Origin: DATKEJ01 sp963768715
GTDB taxonomy: Bacteria; Bacteroidota; Rhodothermia; Rhodothermales; DATKEJ01
DNA length: 64,000 nucleotides
NCBI GenBank assembly: GCA_963768715.1
Contig: CAVYJC010000011.1
Location: forward strand, 841,987 to 905,986
Direction: 5' to 3'
Below, piece by piece: positions 52,519 to 61,162 of the stretch. Each line of letters begins with the position of its first letter. Position 1 is the stretch's first letter. The notes beneath the pieces were generated by a model. It did not search any database. It worked only from the letters and a program-made list of their open reading frames with translations, and was not told the origin of the DNA. Both the position numbers and the translations under genes were made by a program.

Positions 52519-53333
52519 GATCGCCGACGTCCTGGAACTCGCTCCTTTCTCCGGGAGACGCGACGGACTACTTCTCGCGACGACCGTTTCCCCCGTTCGA
52601 TCCGACAGCGGATGATTTCAGCTCGGCGAATGCTTTGTGGCTGGCCGAGCTTAGCCGTCTGGTCTACCGCCACGACATTGAGGAAGAGGATCCGCCCCCC
52701 AGGCCGACACGGCGAGAGATACTCGAGTCGGTGGGATTTCGACAGCTGTCGTTCTTCCGCTCGCCCGAAACGGAGACGCAGGCCATGCTCGTCCGCCGCG
52801 TGGAAGACCCTGTGTTTGCCGCACTCGTGTTTCGGGGGACCGAGCAGACGCTCAAGGATTTCGTTACGGATCTCCAAATGGGCGTCGAAGCACTCGTGAG
52901 CGACGACGTCGCTGTACATGAAGGATTCCGCCTGGCCCTCGACTCCGTCTGGCCGGAAATCGAAGAGGCCTTGGCGGACCTGTCATGTCCCATCTTCTTC
53001 ACCGGGCACAGTCTCGGCGGCGCATTGGCCACGCTGGCGGCATCGCGGCGAGCCCCAAAGGCGCTTTATACGTTCGGGTGCCCTCGCGTAGGCAACAGCC
53101 GCTTTGTTAAGTCATTGGAAGGCATCCCGACCTTTCGCATTGTCGACGATTGGGACCTGGTCACGATGGTCCCTCCCGAAATGCTTGGTTTTCGCCACGG
53201 GGGCGAGCTCACGCGCGTCGTCGAACGCAGCCTGCGTTTCAGCCTGAACCCAGTCGCCTGGCTCAAGCTCATGCTTTCGCCTGCCAAGAGGCTGGCGGAT
53301 CATGCGCCGGTGAATTATGTGGACAGGCTGTAA
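52515..53333 (+). CDS. Lipase class 3 family protein
   Basis: A 272-residue lipase. Nucleophile motif FTGHSLGGALATLAASR (Ser), acid in FRIVDDWDLVTMVPPE, His in LADHAPVNYVDRL; VFRGTEQTLKDFVTDLQ and VHEGFRLALDSVWPEI are family blocks. No signal peptide, so cytosolic action or export by another route. The ATG overlaps the DinB stop by ATGA. A frame open upstream to 52029 overlaps DinB and is rejected. A TAAGTAATTAAGAATTA repeat begins at its stop. Confidence 0.88.
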   Translation: MRSPTSWNSLLSPGDATDYFSRRPFPPFDPTADDFSSANALWLAELSRLVYRHDIEEEDPPPRPTRREILESVGFRQLSFFRSPETETQAMLVRRVEDPVFAALVFRGTEQTLKDFVTDLQMGVEALVSDDVAVHEGFRLALDSVWPEIEEALADLSCPIFFTGHSLGGALATLAASRRAPKALYTFGCPRVGNSRFVKSLEGIPTFRIVDDWDLVTMVPPEMLGFRHGGELTRVVERSLRFSLNPVAWLKLMLSPAKRLADHAPVNYVDRL

Positions 53334-53366
53334 GTAATTAAGAATTAAGGATTAATAATTAAGTAA
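53334..53366. repeat. Post-stop TAATTAAGAATTAA repeat
   Basis: Runs straight out of the TAA stop as gtaattaagaattaagga units. The same string follows the stop of the CpxP-like gene on the opposite strand at 19534. Confidence 0.8.
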
Positions 53367-53432
53367 TTGGTAGCAGGTGGGGGCTGGCGCATCTGTTCTC
53401 TCAGGTCCTTTCAAGAACTGTTGCGTCGACGG

Positions 53433-54319
53433 CTAGTTCAGGTCGCGAAGGGATTGTTCAAGCGCTGTCGCCGCATCCGTTCTCGCGTCTCGATACTTGA
53501 CAATCACCGGCGCGTAAAGCGAAATGCCGTTTGTTCGGGCAAACGACGATGAGGCCGGACGCGACCCGGGCACCACCACGGCGCCTTCCGGAATCTCAAG
53601 TGGATTTTCACTCTCGGCGCGAAGGATACGCTCGTTCACCAGATCGAATACCGGCGTCGAACGACTCAGAATGACGCCCGGCGCCAGCACCGCTCCGCGG
53701 CTGCACAATGCACCCTTCGTAGATCCCGCATCCTCCGCCCACGAAGACGTCATCCTCGACGATCACGGGAAGCGCCCCTACCGGCTCCAGGACACCCCCG
53801 ATCTGCGTCGCGGCGGATAGATGGACCCGCGCGCCTATTTGTGCACAGCTTCCGACAAGTGCGTGCGAATCGACCATGGTGCGTTCCCCAACGAACGCTC
53901 CGACATTCACGTAGGCCGGCGGCATACAGATCGTCCCATCCCCGAGGTGGGCGCCTCGGCGAACGGCCGTGCCGCCGGGGACGATTCGGATGCGACTTCC
54001 TTTGTCCAAACTTCCTGGGTGGTAGTGTGTCGACGTCAACGAAGGAAAGGTCGCCATGGCCGAAAGAAGTGATGCTTCCAAAACGAAACGCGGCCAGAAT
54101 CCCGCTCTTGACCCACTGATGCACCCGCCACTTTCGATCCAGGGTCGGTGAGGCCGCACGAATGCCACCCGACTCCAACGCATCCAGGAAACGGTCGATT
54201 AACCGCCGGGCGTCGCCGGAATCCATCCCGCTTTGGTCGCGAGCCTCCAATCCCTCCACCTCTGCCCGGAGCGACTGGATCTCATTTTCTGTAATCGTGC
54301 CCGTCGTCGGTTCGTTCAT
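53433..54319 (-). pseudogene. dapD: Tetrahydrodipicolinate N-succinyltransferase, at least two frameshifts
   Basis: A full-length (about 295 codons) DapD split over three frames. Frame 1 from 54319 reads LIDRFLDALESGGIRAASP, KSGILAAFRFG to SFVDVDTLPPRKFG. Frame 2 has the left-handed beta-helix: VPGGTAVRRGAHLGDGTICMPPAYVNVGAFVG, MVDSHALVGSCAQIGARVHLSAATQIGG. Frame 3 has TKGALCSRGAVLAPGVILSRS to the stop. Shifts lie near 54030 and 53710. The enzyme transfers succinyl-CoA in lysine/diaminopimelate synthesis. The gene should be essential, so sequence errors are a likely cause. Its ATG overlaps the inferred dapA stop. Confidence 0.8.
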
Positions 54320-55213
54320 GCAGCCAGTATCCTCAACCGATCGAGCGGTTCCAGCACGCGCGCCCGTTCCGACTTCATCGAGGGGAAGCAAGGGCAGTCG
54401 TACGCGATCGGTCATCATACCGAGATGCGACAGCATCGCTTTGATGGGCACGGGATTGGTCACAGCGAAGCACGCCCGCTGGACCGGCAGCAGATCAAAG
54501 TGAATCCGGCGCGCCAAGTCGAAGTCTCCTGCAAGGCCGGCGCGGACGAGATCCCCGAATCGATCCGGAAGAGCATTGCTGATCACGGACACGACCCCAT
54601 CAGCGCCAAGCGCCAGCAATGCGAGAGTCAGCTCGTCGTCTCCCGAATAGACCGAGAAGCCATCGGGACGCATCCGCAGGATGTTCGAGATGTGAGCCAG
54701 ATCGCCCGACGCCTCCTTCACCCCGACGACCGACGGTACATCCGCGGCCAGCTGGAGCACCGTGTCGACCTCGGCGCGAAATCCGGTCCGCCCGGGTACG
54801 TTGTAGAGGATAATTGGGCAAGTCGCTGCCGTCGCAATCTCCTGAACATGCGCGATGAATCCCCGTTGCGATGGTCGGTTGTAGTACGGTCCTACGACCA
54901 AGAGGCCGTCTGCACCCGCATTCTGAGCCCTTCGAGAGTAACGAACAGACGTCGCCGTGTCGTTCGTTCCGGTTCCGATGATCACCGGCGCATCGCCCGC
55001 AGCGGTTTCAACAGCAACGTCGACGATCCGGTCGCGCTCCTCATCCGCGATGGTGGGATTTTCACCGGTTGTTCCCAGGACGACCAGGGCGTCGATGCCC
55101 GCATCGAGCTGGTAGCGGATCAGCCGGCGAAAGGCGGTCTCGTCGAAGGATCCGTCCAAACCGAACGGGGTGACGAGGGCGGTCGCGGTCCCGCGAAAGA
55201 GTGGTGTATTCAT
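54316..55213 (-). CDS. dapA: 4-hydroxy-tetrahydrodipicolinate synthase, C-terminal frameshift
   Basis: About 298 codons. Motifs: VVLGTTGENPTIADEER, VGPYYNRPSQRGFIAHV (catalytic Tyr), LYNVPGRTGF, and GVKEASGDLAHI (Schiff-base Lys). It condenses aspartate semialdehyde with pyruvate. Near 54365 the reading frame slips: in the adjacent frame the normal tail VLEPLDRLRILAA ends in TGA, overlapping the dapD ATG (ATGA). Without that one-base fix the frame runs on into dapD. Starts 3 bases after the dapB stop. Confidence 0.9.
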
Positions 55214-55216
55214 GAT

Positions 55217-55993
55217 CTATGCCTCTATGTAGTTTGCAATCTGGCTGGATGGCCGGCCGGTCCAATCGTCGACCATGTCATCCATGGTGAAGAAGCCGGT
55301 ACGTCCCAGGAGCCACCTCGCTGCCTGCAGGGCGCCCATGGCAAACCCACGACGGGAGTGGGCCGCGTGGTGCAGTAGGATCTGGTCGTCGGGCGCTTCC
55401 AAGCGAACGGTATGCTCTCCGAACACGCGCCCGACTCGCGATGACGATACGTCCGGGCCTTCCGGCAGATCGAAAATGTCCGAGAGTTCATCGGACATCG
55501 AGTACTTCCACGGGAGCGCTTGCCGTATGTCCTCGACGAGAAGATGGGCAGTCCCACTCGGCCGATCGCGTTTGGCAGCGTGATGAACCTCGTGCACGGA
55601 AACATCAAAATCCTCGAGATGGGCGGCCAGCGCGAGTGAAATCCGCAACGCGCGACGCAAAATCGCCACACCGATCGAGAAGTTGGGACTGTAAAGGACA
55701 GCACCTCCGTTCGTCTCCACGTAAGTACGCATCCAATCGAGTTGGACGCCTTTCCCCGTCGTCCCAACCACGAGTGGAACACCCAACTCCACGCAGCGCT
55801 GCAGATGATCTTCGAGAACGATATCCGAAGAGAAATCCACGACCGCTGTCGCACCTGCCAATCCCGATCGACTTTCTATGGCAGAAAACGGCCGTTCCCT
55901 ATCGAACTGTCTGCTGACTTCCCACCCAGCCGTACTCGCCGCCTCAATGACGGCTGAACCCATCCTGCCCTTGCCGATAACCGCAATCCTCAT
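55217..55993 (-). CDS. dapB: 4-hydroxy-tetrahydrodipicolinate reductase
   Basis: A 258-residue NAD(P)H-dependent reductase. Cofactor motif AVIGKGRMGSAV, then VVDFSS, VVGTTGKG, LYSPNFSIGVAI, and the substrate-binding EVHHAAKRDRPSGTA (catalytic His and Lys). The ATG at 55993 has a GGGAGGA site at good spacing; the GTG 3 bases upstream is too close. First gene of dapB-dapA-dapD. A 16-base palindrome sits 91 bases upstream of its start. Confidence 0.93.
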   Translation of the reverse strand: MRIAVIGKGRMGSAVIEAASTAGWEVSRQFDRERPFSAIESRSGLAGATAVVDFSSDIVLEDHLQRCVELGVPLVVGTTGKGVQLDWMRTYVETNGGAVLYSPNFSIGVAILRRALRISLALAAHLEDFDVSVHEVHHAAKRDRPSGTAHLLVEDIRQALPWKYSMSDELSDIFDLPEGPDVSSSRVGRVFGEHTVRLEAPDDQILLHHAAHSRRGFAMGALQAARWLLGRTGFFTMDDMVDDWTGRPSSQIANYIEA

Positions 55994-56083
55994 CACATCC
56001 TCCCTTGTTAGGTCCGGGAAGAAACGACGGGGTATTCCGCGGGTCTATTTTCTGATTAGAACTTTGTTATACGCGCTGTAATA

Positions 56084-56099
56084 TGTTACAATTGTAACA
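56084..56099. promoter_or_regulatory. 16-base perfect palindrome TGTTACAATTGTAACA
   Basis: A perfect palindrome between dapB (minus) and the ACT-domain gene (plus). It also fits the TGT-N10-ACA layout used by CRP/FNR-family regulators, and partly resembles the site at 20133-20148. A repressor or activator site controlling the lysine operon is likely by position. Confidence 0.6.
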
Positions 56100-56145
56100 C
56101 TACCAGCCATGGACCAATGGGTTCAAAGCTGGTTTTGGACTTCCG

Positions 56146-56231
56146 TGAAGGAATGACGAATCCCAGTGTACAGGTCTTTAGACCTGACCGGTTTTAAAAC
56201 CTGTCAGGTCTAAAGACCGGACCGGTTTCCC
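56146..56231. repeat. 86-base nested palindromic repeat, copy 2
   Basis: The same element as at 50903-50988, same orientation, with four differences: three in the left flank and one next to the inner palindrome. It ends 13 bases before the ATG of the ACT-domain gene. Both copies are directly upstream of start codons. Confidence 0.9.
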
Positions 56232-56244
56232 AAACCCCAACTTC

Positions 56245-56892
56245 ATGACCACAATCTCCGAAGCAGTAACCGAGTTGGTCGAGGACAACGCATTCTTCCG
56301 TTTCGGCCTCTATCACCGGCTTTTGAACCTCGCCCAGGTAGCGAGATTCATTCGCCCCATGATTGAGGCACAGATCAGAAAGGCGGTTCAAACATCAGCC
56401 ATTTCCATGGCTCTCTCCCGCCTTCAAAATGAGCTGACGGATGAGCCTGAGGCCGTGAAGACTTTTCGTGTCGATCGGATCAACCTCCACGCCAATCTCT
56501 GCGTGCTGTCGTTTCCAAAGGTCGATGCGATCCAATCGGCCCTGCAGGCCGTTTATGGGCACCTCGGCAACGAGGGCGCCTACATAACGTTCACGGAAGG
56601 TACCGCTGAGATCACGACGATCTTCGACCGGACGTACATGGCGTACGTTTTGGATCAGATGCCGGTCTCGCCGGTCGGCCGGCACGACCAGGTGTCGGGA
56701 CTGGGCGTTCGGTTCAACCAGCGCTACGGCGATACGCCCGGACTGATCTACGAATTACTCCAGCAGCTCGCGGTGCAGCGAATCAACCTCGTGGAAATTG
56801 CATCGACCAGAACGGAGCTCAACATTTACTTGCATGAGAGCGACGTCAGACGAGCATTCGATTCGCTTTACGCGAGGTTTGTCGGTCGATAG
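56245..56892 (+). CDS. ACT-domain regulatory protein divergent from dap operon
   Basis: A 215-residue protein. The first 65 residues are helical and look like a DNA-binding or oligomerisation segment (RFIRPMIEAQIRKAVQTSAISMALSRL). The C-terminal part (about 150-212) is ACT-like, with DTPGLIYELLQQLAVQRINLVEIASTRTELNIYLHESD, similar to aspartokinase ACT repeats. ACT domains bind amino acids, and the place next to dapBAD suggests lysine or threonine sensing. No kinase domain. The exact family is unassigned. Confidence 0.65.
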   Translation: MTTISEAVTELVEDNAFFRFGLYHRLLNLAQVARFIRPMIEAQIRKAVQTSAISMALSRLQNELTDEPEAVKTFRVDRINLHANLCVLSFPKVDAIQSALQAVYGHLGNEGAYITFTEGTAEITTIFDRTYMAYVLDQMPVSPVGRHDQVSGLGVRFNQRYGDTPGLIYELLQQLAVQRINLVEIASTRTELNIYLHESDVRRAFDSLYARFVGR

Positions 56893-57136
56893 CTGATCTG
56901 ATTTGCATCTGCTTTGCGCGTTTATTACATAGAAATCCCACCCCATAAGCTTCCGTTAACACGGGCGCGGGCCGACGAGTCCCACCTCGTCCCGGCGCTT
57001 GGAAAACTGAACGTCTCGTGAGTCGACGCGGCGACATCCGAGAGGTGTTCAAGTCCAGGCCATTCGATGGTCTGAGGAATTTCCGTGCATGCCTCCGACA
57101 TGCGCCGTGTGGCGTAAGCTCGAACGAATTCGCGCC
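56893..57136. other. Intergenic region upstream of BTAD regulator
   Basis: About 240 bases containing the promoter of the BTAD regulator gene. A weak hairpin (gccgacgag around 56972, ctcgtcccggc) is visible. No gene supported. Confidence 0.4.
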
Positions 57137-57968
57137 ATGAAGAAGCTGCAGGTCCATCTATTCGGCAAGCTGAGCATCCGGTACGGATCAGATCCAATGC
57201 CTCGGATTCGAATCGACGAAGGTTCAGGAGCTATTCTGCTACTTGCTCCTCCATCACGAGCACCCGCAGCCAAGGACGAGCCTCGCAAGCGTCCTCTGGG
57301 GAAACTTGTGCACAACCTCCAACTCGCGCAAGTATCTGCGAAACGCCCTTTGGCGTCTTCGAGCGGCGATCGGCGATCGACCCGGACTGAGCAATATGCT
57401 CGTCACCGACGACGAATGGGTCGAGCTTCGACCTGTCGATCAGCTCTGGTTCGACGTCGCCGAGTTCGAAGCGGCGTATCGCCTCTCCCGGAAAGCGGAT
57501 TCGTTCGAGCTTCGCCCACACATCACAGCTATCGACAAGGCGGTCCGTCTGTACACGGACTGTCTTCTCGCCAACTGGAGCCAGGACTGGTGCGTGACAG
57601 AAAGGGATCGGCTTCACCGGCACTATCTCGCCATGCTCGACAGGCTCGCCGGCTTCCACGAACAGGATGGTGGATATGACGACGTTCTCCGGCTTGCCGA
57701 ACGTCTCCTCGCATCTGATCCCGCTCACGAGCGCACACACCGGCGCCTCATGCGGGTCTACCTCAAGACCGGCGACAGAACCAACGCACTGCGCCAGTAT
57801 TTTCGGTGTGTGGACGCATTGGACAGTGAATTGGGCGTCGGCCCCGGACCCAAGACACAAGCGGTTCTGGCAAGAATCCAAAATGGAGACGTGCCGGTCG
57901 TCCACCACTTCGGTCCAGGACGATTCAAAGGCGACGGCCTCCAACAACAGACAAAGGCCGCTTCCTAA
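57137..57968 (+). pseudogene. SARP/BTAD-type transcription activator, one frameshift
   Basis: From ATG 57137: KKLQVHLFGKLSIRYGSDPMPRI, then a one-base slip near 57212 into ESTKVQELFCYLLLHHEHPQPRTSLASVLWG (the winged-helix DNA-binding domain). The frame then holds to 57968 through LRNALWRLRAAIGDRPGL and the bacterial transcriptional activator domain (TPR-like: LDRLAGFHEQDGGYDDVLRLAERLLASDPAHERTHRRLMRVYLKTGDRTNALRQYFRC). It totals about 277 residues, normal for a minimal SARP. It lies upstream of the MNIO locus and may activate it. Confidence 0.78.
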
Positions 57969-58169
57969 TCAAGCGCAGACGGGGGTACGGCTGCCCTCGC
58001 ACTGCATCTTTCTGCGCCACTTCCAGGGGACGATTGCCGTCCACGTGATTATCCGGAAACGAAAGAGACGCCGTTGAGACACTCCGAAAGACGCATCGCG
58101 GCTATGTTCACCGATGTATGGTTTTGAGACACGCGGGACGAGAATTCGCAAACCTAAGGGAGAAGAATC

Positions 58170-58502
58170 ATGGTCGTAACACACGAAGTCGGTTCGTATC
58201 GAGTACTGCTCATATCGGGATACTCTGGAGCCGGCGGCAACCAAGTCGGTTTTGTCTACTTCTACGAGCCGACGGGGAAATACATCGGGTACGTTGGGAT
58301 CATCAAGGACGGCGCACCTCTTCCGGCCAATGTGCAGGGGTCGAATGGTGTTCTCAACATCTATTTCCACGAATCGGAACTCGTGGCACTCCTCGATACG
58401 CTGAGAAATGAAGCCCCCGTACACGTGAAATTTAACACGAGTCTCAAGTGGGGATCCGTGGGTACCGACAAAGAACCCGTCGGTGAAGAAGAGACTCCAT
58501 GA
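58170..58502 (+). CDS. 110-residue protein of MNIO locus, unknown function
   Basis: A soluble protein with beta-strand-rich sequence: YRVLLISGYSGAGGNQVGFVYFYEP, YIGYVGIIKDGAPLPANVQGSNGVLNIYFHESE, then a helix and an acidic tail (KEPVGEEETP). No cysteines and no signal peptide. An AAGGGAG ribosome site precedes the ATG. It stands 108 bases before the cysteine-containing 135-residue gene on the same strand. I know of no family; a partner or second product of the MNIO pathway is possible. Confidence 0.65.
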   Translation: MVVTHEVGSYRVLLISGYSGAGGNQVGFVYFYEPTGKYIGYVGIIKDGAPLPANVQGSNGVLNIYFHESELVALLDTLRNEAPVHVKFNTSLKWGSVGTDKEPVGEEETP

Positions 58503-58610
58503 CGGACGCCGCTGAGACGCTCCAGCAGACGGTGACTGTCTATTATCCTCAATCCCACCACTTAACACAGCGTTACATCAATTCAAACCTTCAGAAAGGA
58601 GTGTTCCACC

Positions 58611-59018
58611 ATGATTAATCTCGAGAGAAAAGAGACGAGCCCCACCGTGCGTGTCAGCATCCCCGCAAAAGTCGCCTACAACCTGGATTCGCTGAACAAA
58701 GGCATCGCAAACCTTATGGATCGACTCGGCCACCCGCAGTGCTTCTCGGGGGTCAACTGCGGATTCATGCTGGAAAGGGAGTTCGTTATCGATGAACGCG
58801 CCAAGATCAGCGCGATCAGCAGGGCCGATGCGCCGGCAGTCAATCCGGTGAGTGCGAAGCTCCCCGGCAAGGTTGGTTACAACCTGGAACTCGTTCAGAA
58901 GTCAGTAGCCAGCATCGTTGACCGCCTCGGCTGCGGAAGCTGCTGCTCGGGTTTTGACATCTTCTTCGATCAGGAGTTGAATTTCCTGTTGGGCAACGAC
59001 GCCAAGGTCCTTGGCTGA
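58611..59018 (+). CDS. Duplicated cysteine-motif protein, candidate MNIO (RiPP-type) substrate
   Basis: A 135-residue cytosolic protein made of two aligned halves. Half 1 (K20-D61): KVAYNLDSLNKGIANLMDRL then GHPQCFSGVNCGF. Half 2 (K87-D130): KVGYNLELVQKSVASIVDRL then GCGSCCSGFDIFF. Shared motif DRLG-x3-C-x-S-G. Cysteines: C44, C50, C108, C111, C112. A strong AAAGGAG site precedes the ATG. The last 8 bases overlap the MNIO gene. MNIO enzymes modify Cys-containing peptides (methanobactin, TglA, ChrA), so this is the probable substrate, by inference. Confidence 0.8.
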   Translation: MINLERKETSPTVRVSIPAKVAYNLDSLNKGIANLMDRLGHPQCFSGVNCGFMLEREFVIDERAKISAISRADAPAVNPVSAKLPGKVGYNLELVQKSVASIVDRLGCGSCCSGFDIFFDQELNFLLGNDAKVLG

Positions 59019-60544
59019 AAAGTCCAGCCGGTTCAGCGCGGCGGACGAACTGCCGAGCCTCGGTGTCGGGATCACGTATTCGTCCGTCGTTGAGCCGCTA
59101 ATCCGACGGCACGCCTCGGTGTTCGACGTCGTGGAGGTCGAACCGCAAACAACTTGGCTTCCGACCTCGGATCCCAAGAATCCGTACCGGATCGCCGACG
59201 GCACCCTGGACCATCTCGCCGCTCTCCCTGGGCGCAAACTGGTCCATAGCATCGGGACGCCCGTCGGCGGCTCGGTACGGCCCGACCCTGCGCAGTTGAA
59301 ACTGCTGCGAAAGATCATCGAACGCTTCGACTCGCCCTACATCAGCGACCATCTGAGCTTCAACAAGACGCCGGAGTTCGCGACGGGATTTTTCCTGCCG
59401 CCGCGCCAAACTCTTGAGGGTGTCGAAATCGTGGTCCGCTCCATTCAGGATCTCCAGGAATCCCTGCCGGTGCCCGTGGCCGTCGAGACGGGGGTCAACT
59501 ACCTCCGGCCTCGCCCCGACGAGCTACCGGATGGGGGCTTCGTCGCATCCGTCGTGGAAGGCGCCGATTGCGGACTCCTTCTCGACCTCCACAACATCTT
59601 TTGCAACGCCCTCAACGGTCGCCAACCTGTCGGGGACTTTCTCTCCCAGCTTCCCCTCGATCGCGTCTGGGAGATCCACCTCGCGGGCGGTATGGAAATG
59701 GATGGATTCTGGCTAGACGCGCATTCCGGCGCCATCCCGGATCCCCTCTTCGATATTGCAAAGGACGTCGTGGCTTCCCTGCCGAACTTGAAAGCGATCA
59801 TCTTCGAAATCTTTCCATCGTTCGTTTCGTCGGTTGGAGATGACGTGATTCTGGCGCAGGTCGAGCGGCTGCACGACCTCTGGGATATTCGCAGTACGGC
59901 TCCCGAGACGCCGCCCCGCGTGAGTCGTCCGGTGAACGCCGATACCTTGCGGCCCGGTTCGTCACGGGACTTGTCGCAACCCGGCACCGTTTCGGCCACC
60001 TGGGAGCGCGCGCTCGGCGGGCTCGTCATCGGCCGACCCGGCTCGGAGGAAGATCTCATGACGCGCGAGCTGTCTGAGGATCCCGGTATCGAGATCATCA
60101 ACAAGATGATCTGCGAGTTCAGGGCATCGATGGTGGTTGGCGTCCTGCGATTGACCTCCCGCCTCATGATGCTCGCGCTTGGTCCGGACGTCTTCCGAGT
60201 CGTCCTGGCCGATTTCTGGTCAAAATCTCCGCCTGAACTCTTCGCCTCGGCGGAAGCGCGGGAGTTTGCCGTCTATCTGCGCGACCTGGATCTGCGCGTA
60301 CCGCAACTTGCAAAAGTGCTCGAATTCGAATGCGCCGTTCTGGAGACCATGGTGGATGAGACGGCGCGTGTCGTCACGTTCGATTTCGATCCCCTCCCGC
60401 TTCTTCGCGCGCTCGCCGAGGGGCGGCTTCCGGACGCACCCGGCTCGGTCGGCAAATTCGAGATCGAAGTCACTCCCGGATGGCCCCGTCGCCGCTTCGG
60501 GGCTCGATCTGGATGCGGTTCAGCAGGCCTTCCCTTATCATTAG
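59011..60544 (+). CDS. DUF692/MNIO enzyme with fused C-terminal domain, late frameshift
   Basis: About 511 codons, TTG start overlapping the previous gene by 8 bases. Residues about 15-295 are a DUF692 multinuclear nonheme iron oxidase (TIM barrel). Metal-ligand-type motifs: LVHSIGTPVGG, YISDHLSFNK, AVETGVNYLRP, LLLDLHNIFCNA, WEIHLAGG, LDAHSG, IIFEIFPS. The C-terminal 200 residues (FWSKSPPELFASAEAREFAVYLRDL to LPLLRALAEGRLP) look like a DUF2063/partner-type helical domain. Near 60475 one extra C in a CCC run shifts the frame; the corrected tail is PDGPVAASGLDLDAVQQAFP, ending at TAG 60542-60544. Confidence 0.87.
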
Positions 60545-60679
60545 GGTGTGAGCGATCAAAGTCTTCGCTTACGTGCTCCAGGCAATGATTCCGATTCCGG
60601 AATTGGAAATCCGGAATTAGGATGTAGGAAATAGCGCCGCAAAAGGTTCTTGACGTCGCCAGCGTCTACCTTTCCTTGG

Positions 60680-61108
60680 ATGGCTTCTCGCGATGATATG
60701 ACTGAGGCGCTTCGACGCGTCGTCGTCCCGGTTCTCAAAGAGCAGGGTTACACGGGCACGTTTCCCCACTTTCGAAGGATCGGCCCGGATCAAATCGACC
60801 TGCTCACCTTCCGCTTCGACAAGTGGGGAGGCGGATTTGTAGTCGAAATTGGCCGGTGCCGACCGGAAGGCTACACGACCTCCTCGGGCGAACATACCCC
60901 GCCGGATAAAGTCCGAACTGATGACTTGCACCCGGACGAGCGATTCAGATTGGGTGCTGCCGCAAAGGGCGAAGACCACTGGTTTCGATTCGACGGTCGA
61001 GACCGCGTCGATACAATTGCATGGGATGTAGTGACGGATCTCGATCAAGCCCATGAGTTGTTAGACCAGCCCCCGAGTGACGCGGAAGAGGAGGAGCCCG
61101 ACAAATAG
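60680..61108 (+). CDS. DUF4304 family protein
   Basis: About 142 residues. ALRRVVVPVLKEQGYTGTFPHFRRIGPDQIDLLTFRFDKWGGGFVVEIGRC is the DUF4304 signature region (substrate unknown, SMI1/KNR4-neighbouring families). The ATG at 60680 starts the conserved part; an in-frame start at 60650 adds ten residues. The acidic tail EEEEPDK ends the protein. It stands alone between the MNIO locus and the VIT gene. Confidence 0.75.
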   Translation: MASRDDMTEALRRVVVPVLKEQGYTGTFPHFRRIGPDQIDLLTFRFDKWGGGFVVEIGRCRPEGYTTSSGEHTPPDKVRTDDLHPDERFRLGAAAKGEDHWFRFDGRDRVDTIAWDVVTDLDQAHELLDQPPSDAEEEEPDK

Positions 61109-61162
61109 GTCGGCTTTCGATGTCGAACATCGAACCCCGAAATCTTCAATACGGAGTCGAGT

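Noticed and set aside
53750..55213. A natural DapA-DapD fusion protein of 487 residues
   Set aside because: The adjacent frame gives a normal DapA ending and a TGA that overlaps the dapD ATG, so the apparent fusion comes from a one-base slip.
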